A DNA stretch of 16,473 nt from CG1-02-35-72 sp045046885 (GCA_045046885.1 JASFYX010000033.1:1-16473); one strand, 5' to 3'; shown: positions 1 to 7,707, counted from the stretch's first letter. Notes: generated by a model from the letters alone, not told the origin. Numbers and translations are program-made.

Positions 1-162
1 TTAGAAAACAAATCCATCATCACAAAATTTATACTGCAAAATTAAGCACATTAAAAGACTAAAACACTAAAAAGCTGTGATTTTACGAAATCGATTGCAA
101 TTAATTTTATTAAAACAATTATCTCCATAAAGTTTCTACATTGATATAGTATTATCGGCTAC
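1..162. other. AT-rich non-coding stretch at the left edge
   Basis: I see no credible gene in this stretch; every frame is closed by frequent stops. On the minus strand positions 37-44 read TAATTTTG, a perfect match to the Bacteroidota -7 element TAnnTTTG. The expected upstream TTG is absent at the right distance; the nearest triplet is GTG. It could be the promoter of a leftward gene lying outside the window, but one element alone in AT-rich DNA is weak evidence. Confidence 0.4.
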
Positions 163-187
163 AATTGTCCCCTTTAAGGGGACAATT
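163..187. terminator. GC-containing hairpin downstream of btuB
   Basis: A perfect 12-base inverted repeat (aattgtcccctt / aaggggacaatt) flanks a single T, so it can form a hairpin on either strand. On the plus strand it is followed by a moderately T-rich stretch; on the minus strand, the direction of btuB, no U-tract follows. It is the second of two hairpins after the btuB stop. It could be a backup or bidirectional terminator, or a dispersed small palindrome of the kind common in flavobacterial intergenic DNA. Confidence 0.5.
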
Positions 188-196
188 CTTTGTATT

Positions 197-229
197 ATTG
201 ATACGATGACTCAAAGTCATCGTATCAAT
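197..229 (-). terminator. Strong hairpin right after btuB stop
   Basis: Positions 197-211 and 215-229 are perfect 15-base inverted repeats with a 3-base loop. The stem starts at the base next to the btuB stop codon (230-232). Position and stability fit a transcription end or a 3' stabilising structure for the btuB mRNA. A proper U-tract is missing on the minus strand, so classic intrinsic termination is not certain. Confidence 0.6.
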
Positions 230-2146
230 TTAAAGATCTAATTTAAATCCCAGTAAAAAATTACGCCCGCGGGTAGAAAAACCAACTAATTCTTGGTAAT
301 TGACATTAAACATATTGGTTATTTGTGCATAAACCGATAAACTGTTACTCAACTTTCTATTGGCATATAAATTCACCAAACTAAACGATTTTAAAGTGAC
401 TTGAGACGAGGTAAATGTGCTTAAATCAAAAAAGTTATCAGTGCGTTTATCGGTATAATTAAAAGTTGCACTTAAAGATGTTTTGTTGCTAGGATTATAC
501 CACAAACTGGCATTGAATTTGTGTTTTGGGATACGTATTCTTGTATCAGCTACATTCGTTAAAGTATAATTGGCTTTAAAAGTCAATTGTGATAAAATAT
601 TAAAGCTGACACTACTTTCTAAGCCGTTAACATAAAAATCTTGTGCCGTATTGCGATACCCAAAAGCAAAAGTTGTAGGGTCTAGCAAAGTAAAATCTAT
701 GAAATTTTGTTCGGCACGATAAAAGTATGTCAATTGGAAAGTGGTGTTTTTATATGATAATTCAAAACCGCCTTCTATAGTTTGGTTTTCTTCGGGTTTT
801 AAATCGAAAAAACCGTAATTGGGTGAAAATAATTGAAATAAAGTCGGTACAATATACGCCGTACTGTACGACGCCATTACTTTTAATTGTGCATCATTTA
901 AATTAATATTATACGAAGGATTTACCGTATAAACGGCATGCGAACCGTAATCGCTGTGGTTGTTCAATCGGGCACCGAGATTAAAATTAAATCCGTTTTT
1001 GTTGTTGTAAACAAAGTTGGCATAAGGGTCAATCAAAGTATAATCGGCTTGGTCTATAACTCTTGATAAAGCGGTGGCGCCAAAAGGTGTTTCAAAGCTC
1101 GTCATTATGCTTGTAGTAACATCTAATCCCACTAAAAAACGCGTACTTTTGTTAATCTGGTATCGATTAAAAGCGTCGAATGTTAAGGAATTCCCTTTGT
1201 TAACCGATGGAAAAGATGTTTTTGTATTGTTGTTAGAAATACTGTTAAAAGCACTTCTAAAATTAAAATCTCCTTTAGTGTATTTATAATTGCCTTGAAC
1301 ACCGAAACGCACTTCTTCACTCTTGGTTAAATTCTCAGCATCGGCAAAACCACCCGCATCAAAATTTGTTGTAAAACGGTTGTAGTTAAACAAAGTTGAC
1401 AGCTTTAATTTTTCTGACGGATTAAAATTCGATTTTAACAAAACATTCTGACGGTTAAAAGGATCATCTTTAAAACCTATGCCCTTGGCAGCAGACATAC
1501 CACTACTGTTCTCATTATCAAAAGAAAAATAGACCGATGCTTTATTAAAGCGCTTACTCAAACTGACGGATTGCTTAAAATTTGATAAATTTAAATTGCT
1601 GTCGTCTTGTGTATTATTAGAGCCAACACTGGTATTAATTTGTGTCTTAAAACCTCCTTTAGCTTCCTTTAATTTAATATTAATAACCGCTGTTGCTGCA
1701 CCACTTCCGTAAAGGGCACTGGCAGCTCCTTTAATGACTTCCACACGCTCAATTTGGCCTAAGGGAATAAGACGCAAATCATAATCATTGGCAATAGAAG
1801 ACGGATTGTTAATAGCAATACCGTCAATTAAAATAACCACTTGACGGTTAGAACCGCCTCTAAAACTATACGTAAGATTTTGACCTGCCGTACTTTGATT
1901 ACCTAAGATTTCAATACCCGCTAAATTGTCTAATAAAGTGGCAATGTTACTGCCTTGGTATTTTTGCAGTTCTTTTGAGCTGATAACTTCGACTACCTTA
2001 CCTGTTTGCGATTTGTTTAATTTAAAGCGGGTTGATGTTAATTCAACCGTTTCTAATTGTTCTACTTGAGTTGTGTCTTTTTGCTGTTGCGCAAAAACCG
2101 AGAATGAACACGCAAAAAATAGCGTGATAAATAACCTTTTTTTCAT
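230..2146 (-). CDS. btuB: BtuB-type TonB-dependent vitamin B12 receptor
   Basis: This is a 638-residue outer membrane receptor that takes up cobalamin using TonB energy. Residues 1-20 form a signal peptide ending in Phe-Ala-Gln. A possible TonB box (ETVELTSTR) lies at about 32-40. The plug domain follows at about 48-158, with the usual features ILIDGI, IERVEVIKG and ALYGSGA. The remainder (about 165-638) is the beta-barrel, rich in alternating aromatic and polar strands. The length is typical for BtuB and shorter than SusC proteins, and there is no CarboxypepD_reg domain at the front. Substrate assignment rests on the cobalamin riboswitch in the leader and on btuF, btuC and btuD nearby; the barrel sequence alone would not settle it. 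The ATG at 2144-2146 starts the signal peptide and is preceded by an A-rich region. High B12 should repress expression through the riboswitch. Confidence 0.9.
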   Translation of the reverse strand: MKKRLFITLFFACSFSVFAQQQKDTTQVEQLETVELTSTRFKLNKSQTGKVVEVISSKELQKYQGSNIATLLDNLAGIEILGNQSTAGQNLTYSFRGGSNRQVVILIDGIAINNPSSIANDYDLRLIPLGQIERVEVIKGAASALYGSGAATAVINIKLKEAKGGFKTQINTSVGSNNTQDDSNLNLSNFKQSVSLSKRFNKASVYFSFDNENSSGMSAAKGIGFKDDPFNRQNVLLKSNFNPSEKLKLSTLFNYNRFTTNFDAGGFADAENLTKSEEVRFGVQGNYKYTKGDFNFRSAFNSISNNNTKTSFPSVNKGNSLTFDAFNRYQINKSTRFLVGLDVTTSIMTSFETPFGATALSRVIDQADYTLIDPYANFVYNNKNGFNFNLGARLNNHSDYGSHAVYTVNPSYNINLNDAQLKVMASYSTAYIVPTLFQLFSPNYGFFDLKPEENQTIEGGFELSYKNTTFQLTYFYRAEQNFIDFTLLDPTTFAFGYRNTAQDFYVNGLESSVSFNILSQLTFKANYTLTNVADTRIRIPKHKFNASLWYNPSNKTSLSATFNYTDKRTDNFFDLSTFTSSQVTLKSFSLVNLYANRKLSNSLSVYAQITNMFNVNYQELVGFSTRGRNFLLGFKLDL

Positions 2147-2256
2147 CTTGTTTAAAATTTTAATGATGTTTAAAAATGGCTATTCGTTAAAAAAATGGGG
2201 TCTGATATAATTTATCACAACCTACTTTTCCTCCGAAAGCTTGTTAATAATTAAAA
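2147..2256 (-). promoter_or_regulatory. Leader between B12 aptamer and btuB start (expression platform)
   Basis: About 110 bases of 5' leader follow the aptamer. Reading along the transcript I see a GGAGG, later a weak TGATA/TATCA stem, a CCCC run and a seven-T stretch, then the A-rich segment before the btuB ATG. No strong terminator stem pairs with the T run, so the switch may act on translation rather than by termination. This is the region where the ligand-dependent structural change must occur, but I cannot fold it reliably by eye. Confidence 0.45.
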
Positions 2257-2429
2257 GATTAGGCAGGTCTCCTGGCTTGCTTCTTGTGTAACCTTCCCAT
2301 CCGTCGGTTGACGGACAGTGGTTTGTAGTTTACACTTACTCTTTTTGAGTAAAGCTTACAGTTGCGGGGACAGCTCTTGCATTTAACAAGATTCCCTTTT
2401 AAGTCACAATTTAAAGTGACACCATAATC
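2257..2429 (-). promoter_or_regulatory. Cobalamin riboswitch aptamer
   Basis: Read on the minus strand, the segment contains the hallmarks of the AdoCbl-type riboswitch (Rfam Cobalamin family). These are a GGTGTCAC entry arm, AAAAGGGAATC, the core GCTGTCCCCGCAACTGT (2358-2374) and, near the 3' end, the complete B12 box AGCCAGGAGACCTGCC (2262-2277). The ends can pair as P1: GATTA at 2425-2429 with TAATC at 2257-2261. An extra variable stem (CCGTC.. GACGG) lies between the core and the B12 box. It sits 110 bases before btuB in the same direction, so B12 binding should turn btuB down. This is a sequence-level recognition; I have not run a covariance model. Confidence 0.95.
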
Positions 2430-2434
2430 AGTTG

Positions 2435-2464
2435 CGAAAGTATAAAATAATAGGCTAAAATCAA
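2435..2464 (-). promoter_or_regulatory. Promoter of the btuB riboswitch transcript
   Basis: On the minus strand TTG (2462-2464) is followed by 19 bases and TACTTTCG (2435-2442), one mismatch from the Bacteroidota sigma-ABfr consensus TTG-N17-23-TAnnTTTG. The predicted start of transcription falls at about 2428-2430, right where the first arm of riboswitch P1 begins, which supports the call. Confidence 0.6.
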
Positions 2465-2488
2465 CTATTTTTATTAATTATAATCTGC

Positions 2489-2496
2489 TATATTTG
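2489..2496 (+). promoter_or_regulatory. Candidate -7 element for the rhuM unit
   Basis: TATATTTG is a perfect match to the Bacteroidota -7 element TAnnTTTG on the plus strand. The upstream position that should hold TTG is a T-run without G, so only half of the promoter is clear. Transcription would start near 2503, about 70 bases before the small reading frame at 2575. It lies back-to-back with the btuB promoter. Confidence 0.4.
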
Positions 2497-2574
2497 TAAG
2501 GGTCAATTTTGAATTTTAACATTAAATTCATAACGATAATAGAAACGTAATTCTATAATAATTTGTACGATTAA

Positions 2575-2664
2575 ATGGACATAAAAAGTCTCACTCCGCA
2601 AGAAATAAAAACCAATACATCACTGCAAATGAAAGATGCCGAGGTTGAGTTCGAAACAATATAA
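2575..2664 (+). CDS. Small reading frame (29 codons) upstream of rhuM, unknown
   Basis: ATG at 2575 opens a 29-codon frame beginning MDIKSLTPQEIK and ending at TAA 2662-2664. It is hydrophilic, with no signal peptide or membrane segment, and I recognise no family. It lies in the same frame as rhuM; only TAA-GGT-ATT separates its last codon from the rhuM ATG at 2671. It could be a translated leader peptide coupled to rhuM, the remnant of an older gene or of an N-terminal extension, or a chance open frame. RhuM proteins normally start where the downstream ATG lies, so the small frame is not needed to complete rhuM. Confidence 0.3.
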   Translation: MDIKSLTPQEIKTNTSLQMKDAEVEFETI

Positions 2665-2670
2665 GGTATT

Positions 2671-3672
2671 ATGATGGACAAAGGCGAAATAATCATTTAT
2701 CAAAGCGGTGATAACAATATAAAAATTGATGTTAAATTAGAACAAGAAACCGTTTGGCTTACACAAGAGCAGATGGCTTTGTTATTCGGTAAAGGGCGTA
2801 GTAACATTGCAGAACATATAGCAAATGTGTACAAAGAAAAAGAGTTGGAACAAACGGCAACTTGTCGGAAATTCCGACAAGTTCGAAATGAAGGTAACAG
2901 AATTGTTGAGCGAAATATTGATTACTACAATCTTGATATAATAATTTCTGTGGGGTACAGAGTAAAATCACATCAAGGTACACAGTTTCGTATTTGGGCA
3001 ACCCAAAGACTAAAAGAGCATATCATAAAAGGTTTCACCCTTAATGATGAACGCTTTAAAACAGGCAATTCAATGAATTATTTTAACGAATTGCAAGAAC
3101 GTATCCGTGAAATACGTCTTTCTGAACGCTTTTTTTATCAAAAAATTAAAGATATTTACACTACAAGTATTGATTATGATTCCAAAAACAAAAAAACAAT
3201 AGCATTTTTTAAAATAGTACAAAACAAATTGCTCTGGGCTATTAGTGAACAAACGGCAGCCGAGTTGGTATATCGCAGAGTAGATGCACGTTTACCGTTG
3301 TTGGGTATGCAATCTTTTGACAAAGATAAGCCCTTAAAAATCCGCAAATATGATGTGGGTATCGCCAAAAATTATTTAAATAAAGACGAAATAAAATTAT
3401 TGGGCTTACTTGTCGAACAATTCCTTGCCTTTGCCGAAACAATGGCGCAACAAAACACTCCCATGTATATGAAAAATTGGATTGAGCGTTTAGATGTTAT
3501 TCTAAAAATGAATGGTAGAGAATTATTAACACATGCCGGAAAAATAAGTCATCAATTAGCATTAGAAAAATCTGCAAAGGAGTATGAAAAATTCAAAAAT
3601 GAACAAGCTAAAATAGATAGAGCAAACAATCTAAAAGAGCTTGAAGAAGATATAAAAAGGCTGAAAAAATGA
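2671..3672 (+). CDS. rhuM: RhuM family protein
   Basis: This 333-residue protein matches the Virulence_RhuM family (named from a Salmonella pathogenicity island gene) over its whole length, and its biochemical activity is unknown. Visible family landmarks are the opening KGEIIIYQ, the segment ETVWLTQEQMALLFG at about 27-40 that resembles a helix-turn-helix, YYNLDIIISVGYRV at about 85-98, and HQGTQFRIWATQRL at 101-114. The charged C-terminal tail (about 290-333) is probably helical or coiled coil. There is no signal peptide, so it should act in the cytoplasm. Family members often occur in accessory or mobile DNA and near restriction systems, but here no such partner is visible. It lies between btuB and the rest of the B12 import genes and looks like an insertion. 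Two ATG codons stand in tandem at 2671; the first was chosen. Confidence 0.85.
   Translation: MMDKGEIIIYQSGDNNIKIDVKLEQETVWLTQEQMALLFGKGRSNIAEHIANVYKEKELEQTATCRKFRQVRNEGNRIVERNIDYYNLDIIISVGYRVKSHQGTQFRIWATQRLKEHIIKGFTLNDERFKTGNSMNYFNELQERIREIRLSERFFYQKIKDIYTTSIDYDSKNKKTIAFFKIVQNKLLWAISEQTAAELVYRRVDARLPLLGMQSFDKDKPLKIRKYDVGIAKNYLNKDEIKLLGLLVEQFLAFAETMAQQNTPMYMKNWIERLDVILKMNGRELLTHAGKISHQLALEKSAKEYEKFKNEQAKIDRANNLKELEEDIKRLKK
2859..2883. repeat. 25-base perfect palindrome inside rhuM
   Basis: The arms AACTTGTCGGAA (2859-2870) and TTCCGACAAGTT (2872-2883) are exact reverse complements around a single A. They lie within the rhuM coding sequence and encode residues 63-71, around the Cys-Arg-Lys-Phe-Arg segment. 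This segment is a variable part of RhuM proteins. A palindrome of this length is unlikely by chance in a 16 kb window; it could be a binding or recombination site, or a mobile palindromic insertion kept in frame. Confidence 0.75.
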
Positions 3673-3748
3673 AACTAAAGTACTTAATAAAGTCGGTCAA
3701 CTAAATTAACAATCTTAAAAAAAATTATTTAAAGTAAATTTTAAAACT

Positions 3749-5539
3749 ATGCATAATTACACCAACCTCAACATAATTTCTTACCTACTTTTCAACGTTC
3801 ATCAAACCGAAAAACTTTTAGAACACGATTATTTTAACAGTTTTGATAAAGAATCTTTACAAATGCTTTTAGAAGCGGTTAAAGATTTCTCTGACAAAGA
3901 ACTCTATCCGTACATAAAAGAAATGGATGAAAAACCTGCTTATTTTAAAGCAGGTAAAATAATAGTCCATCCGCAGTTTGAAACCATTTTAAAACAAGCT
4001 GCAGAAATGGATTTGGTCAATGCTATTTTTAGCTTTGAAGAAGGTGGTCTGCAATTACCTACAAGCGTTTTTCACTGTTTGTATTTTATTATGGAAGCCG
4101 CCAACAATCATGTAACAGGTTATATGGGTTTAACCTTGGGAGCCGCCAATCTAATCGTCAATTTTGGCACACAAGAATTAAAAGATCTATATGCGTCAAA
4201 AATGCTTAACCTACAATGGGGAGGCACAATGTGTCTGACTGAAACACAAGCCGGTAGCTCCTTGTCGGATATTAAGACACAGGCTGTTAAATCCACTGAT
4301 AGCGATTATTATTTAATTGAAGGCCAAAAAATATTCATTTCGGCTGGCGACCATCAATTTGCAGATAATTTTGTGCATTTGGTTTTAGCACGTGTTAAAG
4401 GGGCGTCGGAAGGTATAAAAGGTGTTTCATTGTTTGTCGTACCCAATAAGCGTCCTAAAGGTGATGGTTATGAAGATAACAATGTAAAAGTCTTGGGAGA
4501 ATTCGAAAAAATGGGTCAGCGTGGTTATTGTACCACCCATTTGTCTTTTGGTGAAGAAAACAATTGTCAAGGTTGGTTGGTTGGCGAAGAAAATAAAGGC
4601 TTGAGCTATATGTTCCAGTTAATGAATGAAGCCCGCATTGCCACAGGACGCATGGGTGCCGGTATTGCTTCGGCAGCTTATTACGCCTCTTTGCAATATG
4701 CTAATGAGCGGCCTCAAGGACGCTTGTTAAATGCTACAGGTAAAAAAGATGTTTCGGCAGAGCAAACACTCATCATTAACCATCCCGATATTAAACGTAT
4801 GTTGTTACTGCAACGCGCTATTGTAGAAGGCTCATTGAGTTTAATTATGCAGACAGCTAAGTATTTTGATACTTTAAAAATTTGCGATGACAGCGAAAAA
4901 GAAAAGTATAATTTATTGTTAGAGTTGCTTACCCCTATTGTAAAAACCTATCCGGCAGATCAAGGACAACGTGCTGTGAATAACGGGCTTCAAATTTTGG
5001 GAGGCTACGGTTTCTGCTCAGATTTTATCTTACAACAATATTACAGAGATATTAGAATTATGTCGCTTTACGAAGGAACTACCGGAATCCAATCACTCGA
5101 TTTACTCAGCAGAAAAGTGACTATTAAGAATGGCAAAGCACTGCATTATTTGGTGGAAGAAATGAAAGATACAATTACTAAAGCCTTTAAATATGATGAC
5201 TTAAAAGACTATGCCGAACAACTTAAAATACAATCGCAATTGATTAAAATGGTTATGGGTGAACTCATCCCTAAAGCTTTAGAAGGTGATTTTGAAAACT
5301 TTTTAGCCGATGCTACTGTTTTTATGGATTTCTTAAGTACACTTGTTATAGGTTGGCAATGGCTTAAAATTGGGGTTACAGCTTGTGAAACCAAAAGTGA
5401 ATCAGGACTTGAAGCTAATTTAATTCATACGATGGCTTATTTCTACACCTACGAAATGCCTAAGATTGACAGTCTTGCTACTATTTTACTCAATGACAAA
5501 TCGTTGACTGTAAAAGCCAATCAAAACACATTTGATTAA
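3749..5539 (+). CDS. Acyl-CoA dehydrogenase, long C-terminally extended type
   Basis: This FAD enzyme (596 residues) introduces the alpha-beta double bond into an acyl-CoA thioester, passing electrons to an electron-transfer flavoprotein. It has the N-terminal helical domain (to about 155) and the middle beta domain with the FAD-contact motif MCLTETQAGS at 161-170. The C-terminal helical domain carries LQILGGYGF at 414-422 and the catalytic base motif YEGTTGIQ at 441-448, with Glu442 as the expected catalytic residue. After about 460 there is an extra helical region as in the roughly 600-residue members with an Acyl-CoA_dh_C domain, which act on long, branched or methylthio-acyl substrates. 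The true substrate cannot be read from sequence. It has no signal peptide and is cytoplasmic. Its stop is one base before the ATG of btuF, suggesting cotranscription. I found no convincing promoter in the 76 bases after rhuM. Confidence 0.9.
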   Translation: MHNYTNLNIISYLLFNVHQTEKLLEHDYFNSFDKESLQMLLEAVKDFSDKELYPYIKEMDEKPAYFKAGKIIVHPQFETILKQAAEMDLVNAIFSFEEGGLQLPTSVFHCLYFIMEAANNHVTGYMGLTLGAANLIVNFGTQELKDLYASKMLNLQWGGTMCLTETQAGSSLSDIKTQAVKSTDSDYYLIEGQKIFISAGDHQFADNFVHLVLARVKGASEGIKGVSLFVVPNKRPKGDGYEDNNVKVLGEFEKMGQRGYCTTHLSFGEENNCQGWLVGEENKGLSYMFQLMNEARIATGRMGAGIASAAYYASLQYANERPQGRLLNATGKKDVSAEQTLIINHPDIKRMLLLQRAIVEGSLSLIMQTAKYFDTLKICDDSEKEKYNLLLELLTPIVKTYPADQGQRAVNNGLQILGGYGFCSDFILQQYYRDIRIMSLYEGTTGIQSLDLLSRKVTIKNGKALHYLVEEMKDTITKAFKYDDLKDYAEQLKIQSQLIKMVMGELIPKALEGDFENFLADATVFMDFLSTLVIGWQWLKIGVTACETKSESGLEANLIHTMAYFYTYEMPKIDSLATILLNDKSLTVKANQNTFD

Positions 5540-5540
5540 A

Positions 5541-6674
5541 ATGTTTCGAAAAATATCTATTCTTTTTATATCTCTTTGTATCAGCTTTCTTCTTGTGGGA
5601 TGCCAACACAAAACGGTTCAAAAAAAAAATTATGAAGTCCAAAGCAGTATTCATTTTGCCAAAGGTTTTGCCCTTTACAATTATAAAGATTACAGTAAAT
5701 TAGTGATTAAAAGTCCGTATCCCAATGCCAAAGAACAATTTGAATATTACTTGGTTAAAAAAGGAACACATCCTAAGATTAAAGAAGGAAAAGTAATAAC
5801 TGTGCCGCTTAAAAAAGTGGTTGTGACTTCAACAACCCATATCCCTATGTTAACAGCTTTAAAAGTTGAAAAAACACTGGTGGGATTTCCTAACTTAAAG
5901 TATATTTCATCACCAAGTGTCAGACAATTAATTGACCAAAATAAGGTACAAGAGTTGGGTAATTCTATGCAGATTAATACAGAAATATTGCTCAATTTAA
6001 AACCCGATGTGCTCATTGGTTTCAGCATGCAAAGTCAGAATAAAATGTACAGTACAATTGAAAAATCGGGTATTCCTGTTATCTTAAATGGCGATTGGTT
6101 AGAAACAACTCCGCTAGGACGTGCCGAATGGCTTAAATTATTTGGTGCTTTATACAACAAAAGTTCAGAGGCTGACAGCCTTTTTAAAGCCATAGTAACT
6201 GACTATAATTCAGCAAAAGAAATAGCTAAAAAGGCTACTGAAAAACCAACTATATTAGCAGGTATTTTATACAAAAATGTGTGGAATTTACCGGCTGGAG
6301 AAAGCTTTGTAGCCCAATTTTTAAAAGATGCCAACACAAATTATTACTGGCAAAACGATAAAGGAACAGGTAGTTTAAATCTGAGCTTTGAAACGGTATT
6401 AAATACAGCTCAAAACGCCGATTATTGGATTGCGCCTAGTAACTTTATGAGCTTTAATCAGATGAAAGAAAGTAATCTCCATTACACTAAATTTAAACCC
6501 TTCAGAATGAAAAAGATTTTTACTTTTGCACTGACTCAAGGAGAAACGGGCGGTGTAATTTATTACGAAGAAGCCCCTTTAAAACCCAATATTGTTTTAA
6601 AGGATATTATCAAAATTACACATCCTAATTTGTTACCAAATTATAAGCCCTACTTTTTAAAGAAATTAAATTAA
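5541..6674 (+). CDS. btuF: B12-type ABC transporter substrate-binding lipoprotein (BtuF-like)
   Basis: This periplasmic binding protein hands corrinoid from the outer membrane receptor to the BtuCD importer. The chosen ATG gives a 377-residue product with a lipoprotein signal (MFRKISILFI...) and lipobox LLVGC, with Cys21 to be lipidated. A TTG nine bases earlier (5532) would overlap the dehydrogenase stop but only adds three residues. After an unassigned N-terminal portion, a Peripla_BP_2 (helical backbone) domain spans about 91-340: VVVTSTTHIPML, then LKPDVLIG and the paired lobe with PTILAGILY. This layout, with the TSTTHIP motif and the GDWLETTPLGRAEW segment, matches the flavobacterial family placed with FecCD permeases. 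B12 specificity is inferred from the riboswitch-controlled btuB nearby; a siderophore or haem ligand cannot be excluded by sequence alone. Confidence 0.85.
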   Translation: MFRKISILFISLCISFLLVGCQHKTVQKKNYEVQSSIHFAKGFALYNYKDYSKLVIKSPYPNAKEQFEYYLVKKGTHPKIKEGKVITVPLKKVVVTSTTHIPMLTALKVEKTLVGFPNLKYISSPSVRQLIDQNKVQELGNSMQINTEILLNLKPDVLIGFSMQSQNKMYSTIEKSGIPVILNGDWLETTPLGRAEWLKLFGALYNKSSEADSLFKAIVTDYNSAKEIAKKATEKPTILAGILYKNVWNLPAGESFVAQFLKDANTNYYWQNDKGTGSLNLSFETVLNTAQNADYWIAPSNFMSFNQMKESNLHYTKFKPFRMKKIFTFALTQGETGGVIYYEEAPLKPNIVLKDIIKITHPNLLPNYKPYFLKKLN

Positions 6675-6675
6675 G

Positions 6676-7707
6676 CTGAATAATCAAAAAACATATCGTT
6701 CAACTATAATTATATTATTATTAGTTTTAATATTAATTGCGCTATTTAATTTGAGTTTTGGGTCTGTTAACATCCCTTTTAAAGATGTTTTATACAGCCT
6801 TTTAGGAAAATCTATTGAACACGATAACTGGCATTATATTATTATAGATTATAGATTACCAAAAACAATTACAGCTATTTTAGTAGGATCTTCATTATCT
6901 GTTAGTGGTCTTTTGATGCAAACTTTATTTAGAAATCCATTGGCAGGTCCTTTTGTACTCGGCATCAGTTCAGGCGCTAGTTTAGGCGTCGCTTTACTCC
7001 TATTGAGTGCTGGTGTTTTTGGCGGCTCTATAGCTTATTTAGCAACTGCAAATTTCAGTATGGCTTTAGCAGCCAGTTTAGGCGCCTTTTTAGTCCTTTC
7101 TGCGGTACTAATTGCAGCTGCTCGTGTTAGAAATACGATGTCTATTTTAATTATTGGCCTTATGTTTGGTAGTTTTACAGGTGCTATTATTAGTATCCTA
7201 GCTTATTTTAGCAGTGCCGAACAATTACAACAATTTATGTTTTGGAGTTTTGGTTCTTTAGGCAATTTAAGTTGGCAGGAGTTGTTACTCTTTTTTACAA
7301 TTTACATCCTTGGAATATTATTAATTATCTTTATAATTAAACCTCTTAACAGCTTACTTCTAGGTGAAAATTACGCCAAAAGTATGGGTGTTAATTTTAA
7401 ATCGACACGTACAATTAGCTTGATAGCGACAAGTTTGCTAACAGGCGTTAGTACTGCTTTTTCAGGGCCGATTGCTTTTATAGGATTGGCAGTCCCACAT
7501 ATTACGCGATTACTTATTTCTAGTTCAAATCATAAAACATTATTACCAAGTGTAGCTATTATTGGCGCTATAGTTATGCTTATTAGCGATACTATTGCAC
7601 AATTACCCAATAGCGATTTCACCTTACCAATTAATGCTGTAACCACATTATTTGGTGCGCCTGTCGTGATTTGGTTACTTTTAAGAAAACGAAAATTACT
7701 CTTTTAA
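6676..7707 (+). CDS. btuC: FecCD/BtuC-family permease with a non-ATG start
   Basis: This is the inner membrane channel subunit of the B12 importer. It has the family signatures RLPKTITAILVG, the adjoining LFRNPLAGPFVLGISSGA, GPIAFIGLAVPHITRLL, and PINAVTTLFGAPVVIWLL near the end, with about nine to ten hydrophobic helices. No ATG occurs at the front. The frame is open from 6670, just after an in-frame TAA at 6667. It encodes a complete first helix (about STIIILLLVLILIALF) before reaching the TTG at 6751, so starting at 6751 would cut off helix one. I placed the start at CTG 6676, one base after the btuF stop, giving 343 residues, normal for the family. The alternative is ATT at 6670, overlapping the btuF stop by one base. 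A sequencing error hiding an ATG is also possible. Confidence 0.85.
   Translation: MNNQKTYRSTIIILLLVLILIALFNLSFGSVNIPFKDVLYSLLGKSIEHDNWHYIIIDYRLPKTITAILVGSSLSVSGLLMQTLFRNPLAGPFVLGISSGASLGVALLLLSAGVFGGSIAYLATANFSMALAASLGAFLVLSAVLIAAARVRNTMSILIIGLMFGSFTGAIISILAYFSSAEQLQQFMFWSFGSLGNLSWQELLLFFTIYILGILLIIFIIKPLNSLLLGENYAKSMGVNFKSTRTISLIATSLLTGVSTAFSGPIAFIGLAVPHITRLLISSSNHKTLLPSVAIIGAIVMLISDTIAQLPNSDFTLPINAVTTLFGAPVVIWLLLRKRKLLF

Noticed and set aside
3..51. Minus-strand 15-codon frame at the left edge
   Set aside because: Very short, no ribosome site or conserved feature; it is expected by chance.
1074..1289. Plus-strand 71-codon frame inside btuB
   Set aside because: It is antisense to a well-conserved receptor gene, has no recognisable motif, and is explained as a by-product of btuB codon use.
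2180..2235. GTG-initiated 12-codon peptide in the btuB leader after GGAGG
   Set aside because: The GGAGG is 11 bases from the GTG, this phylum rarely relies on such sites, and the peptide is too short to judge.
2759..3442. Several minus-strand frames of 60-80 codons opposite rhuM
   Set aside because: rhuM is a full-length family match on the other strand; these frames show no domain, signal peptide pattern or promoter of their own.
2671..3672. rhuM as part of a mobile element or defence island
   Set aside because: No integrase, transposase, terminal repeats, direct repeats or restriction genes are visible nearby; only its position suggests insertion.
6751..7707. btuC beginning at the TTG at 6751
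   Set aside because: It would delete the first transmembrane helix, which is clearly encoded in frame upstream (from about 6700 to 6750).
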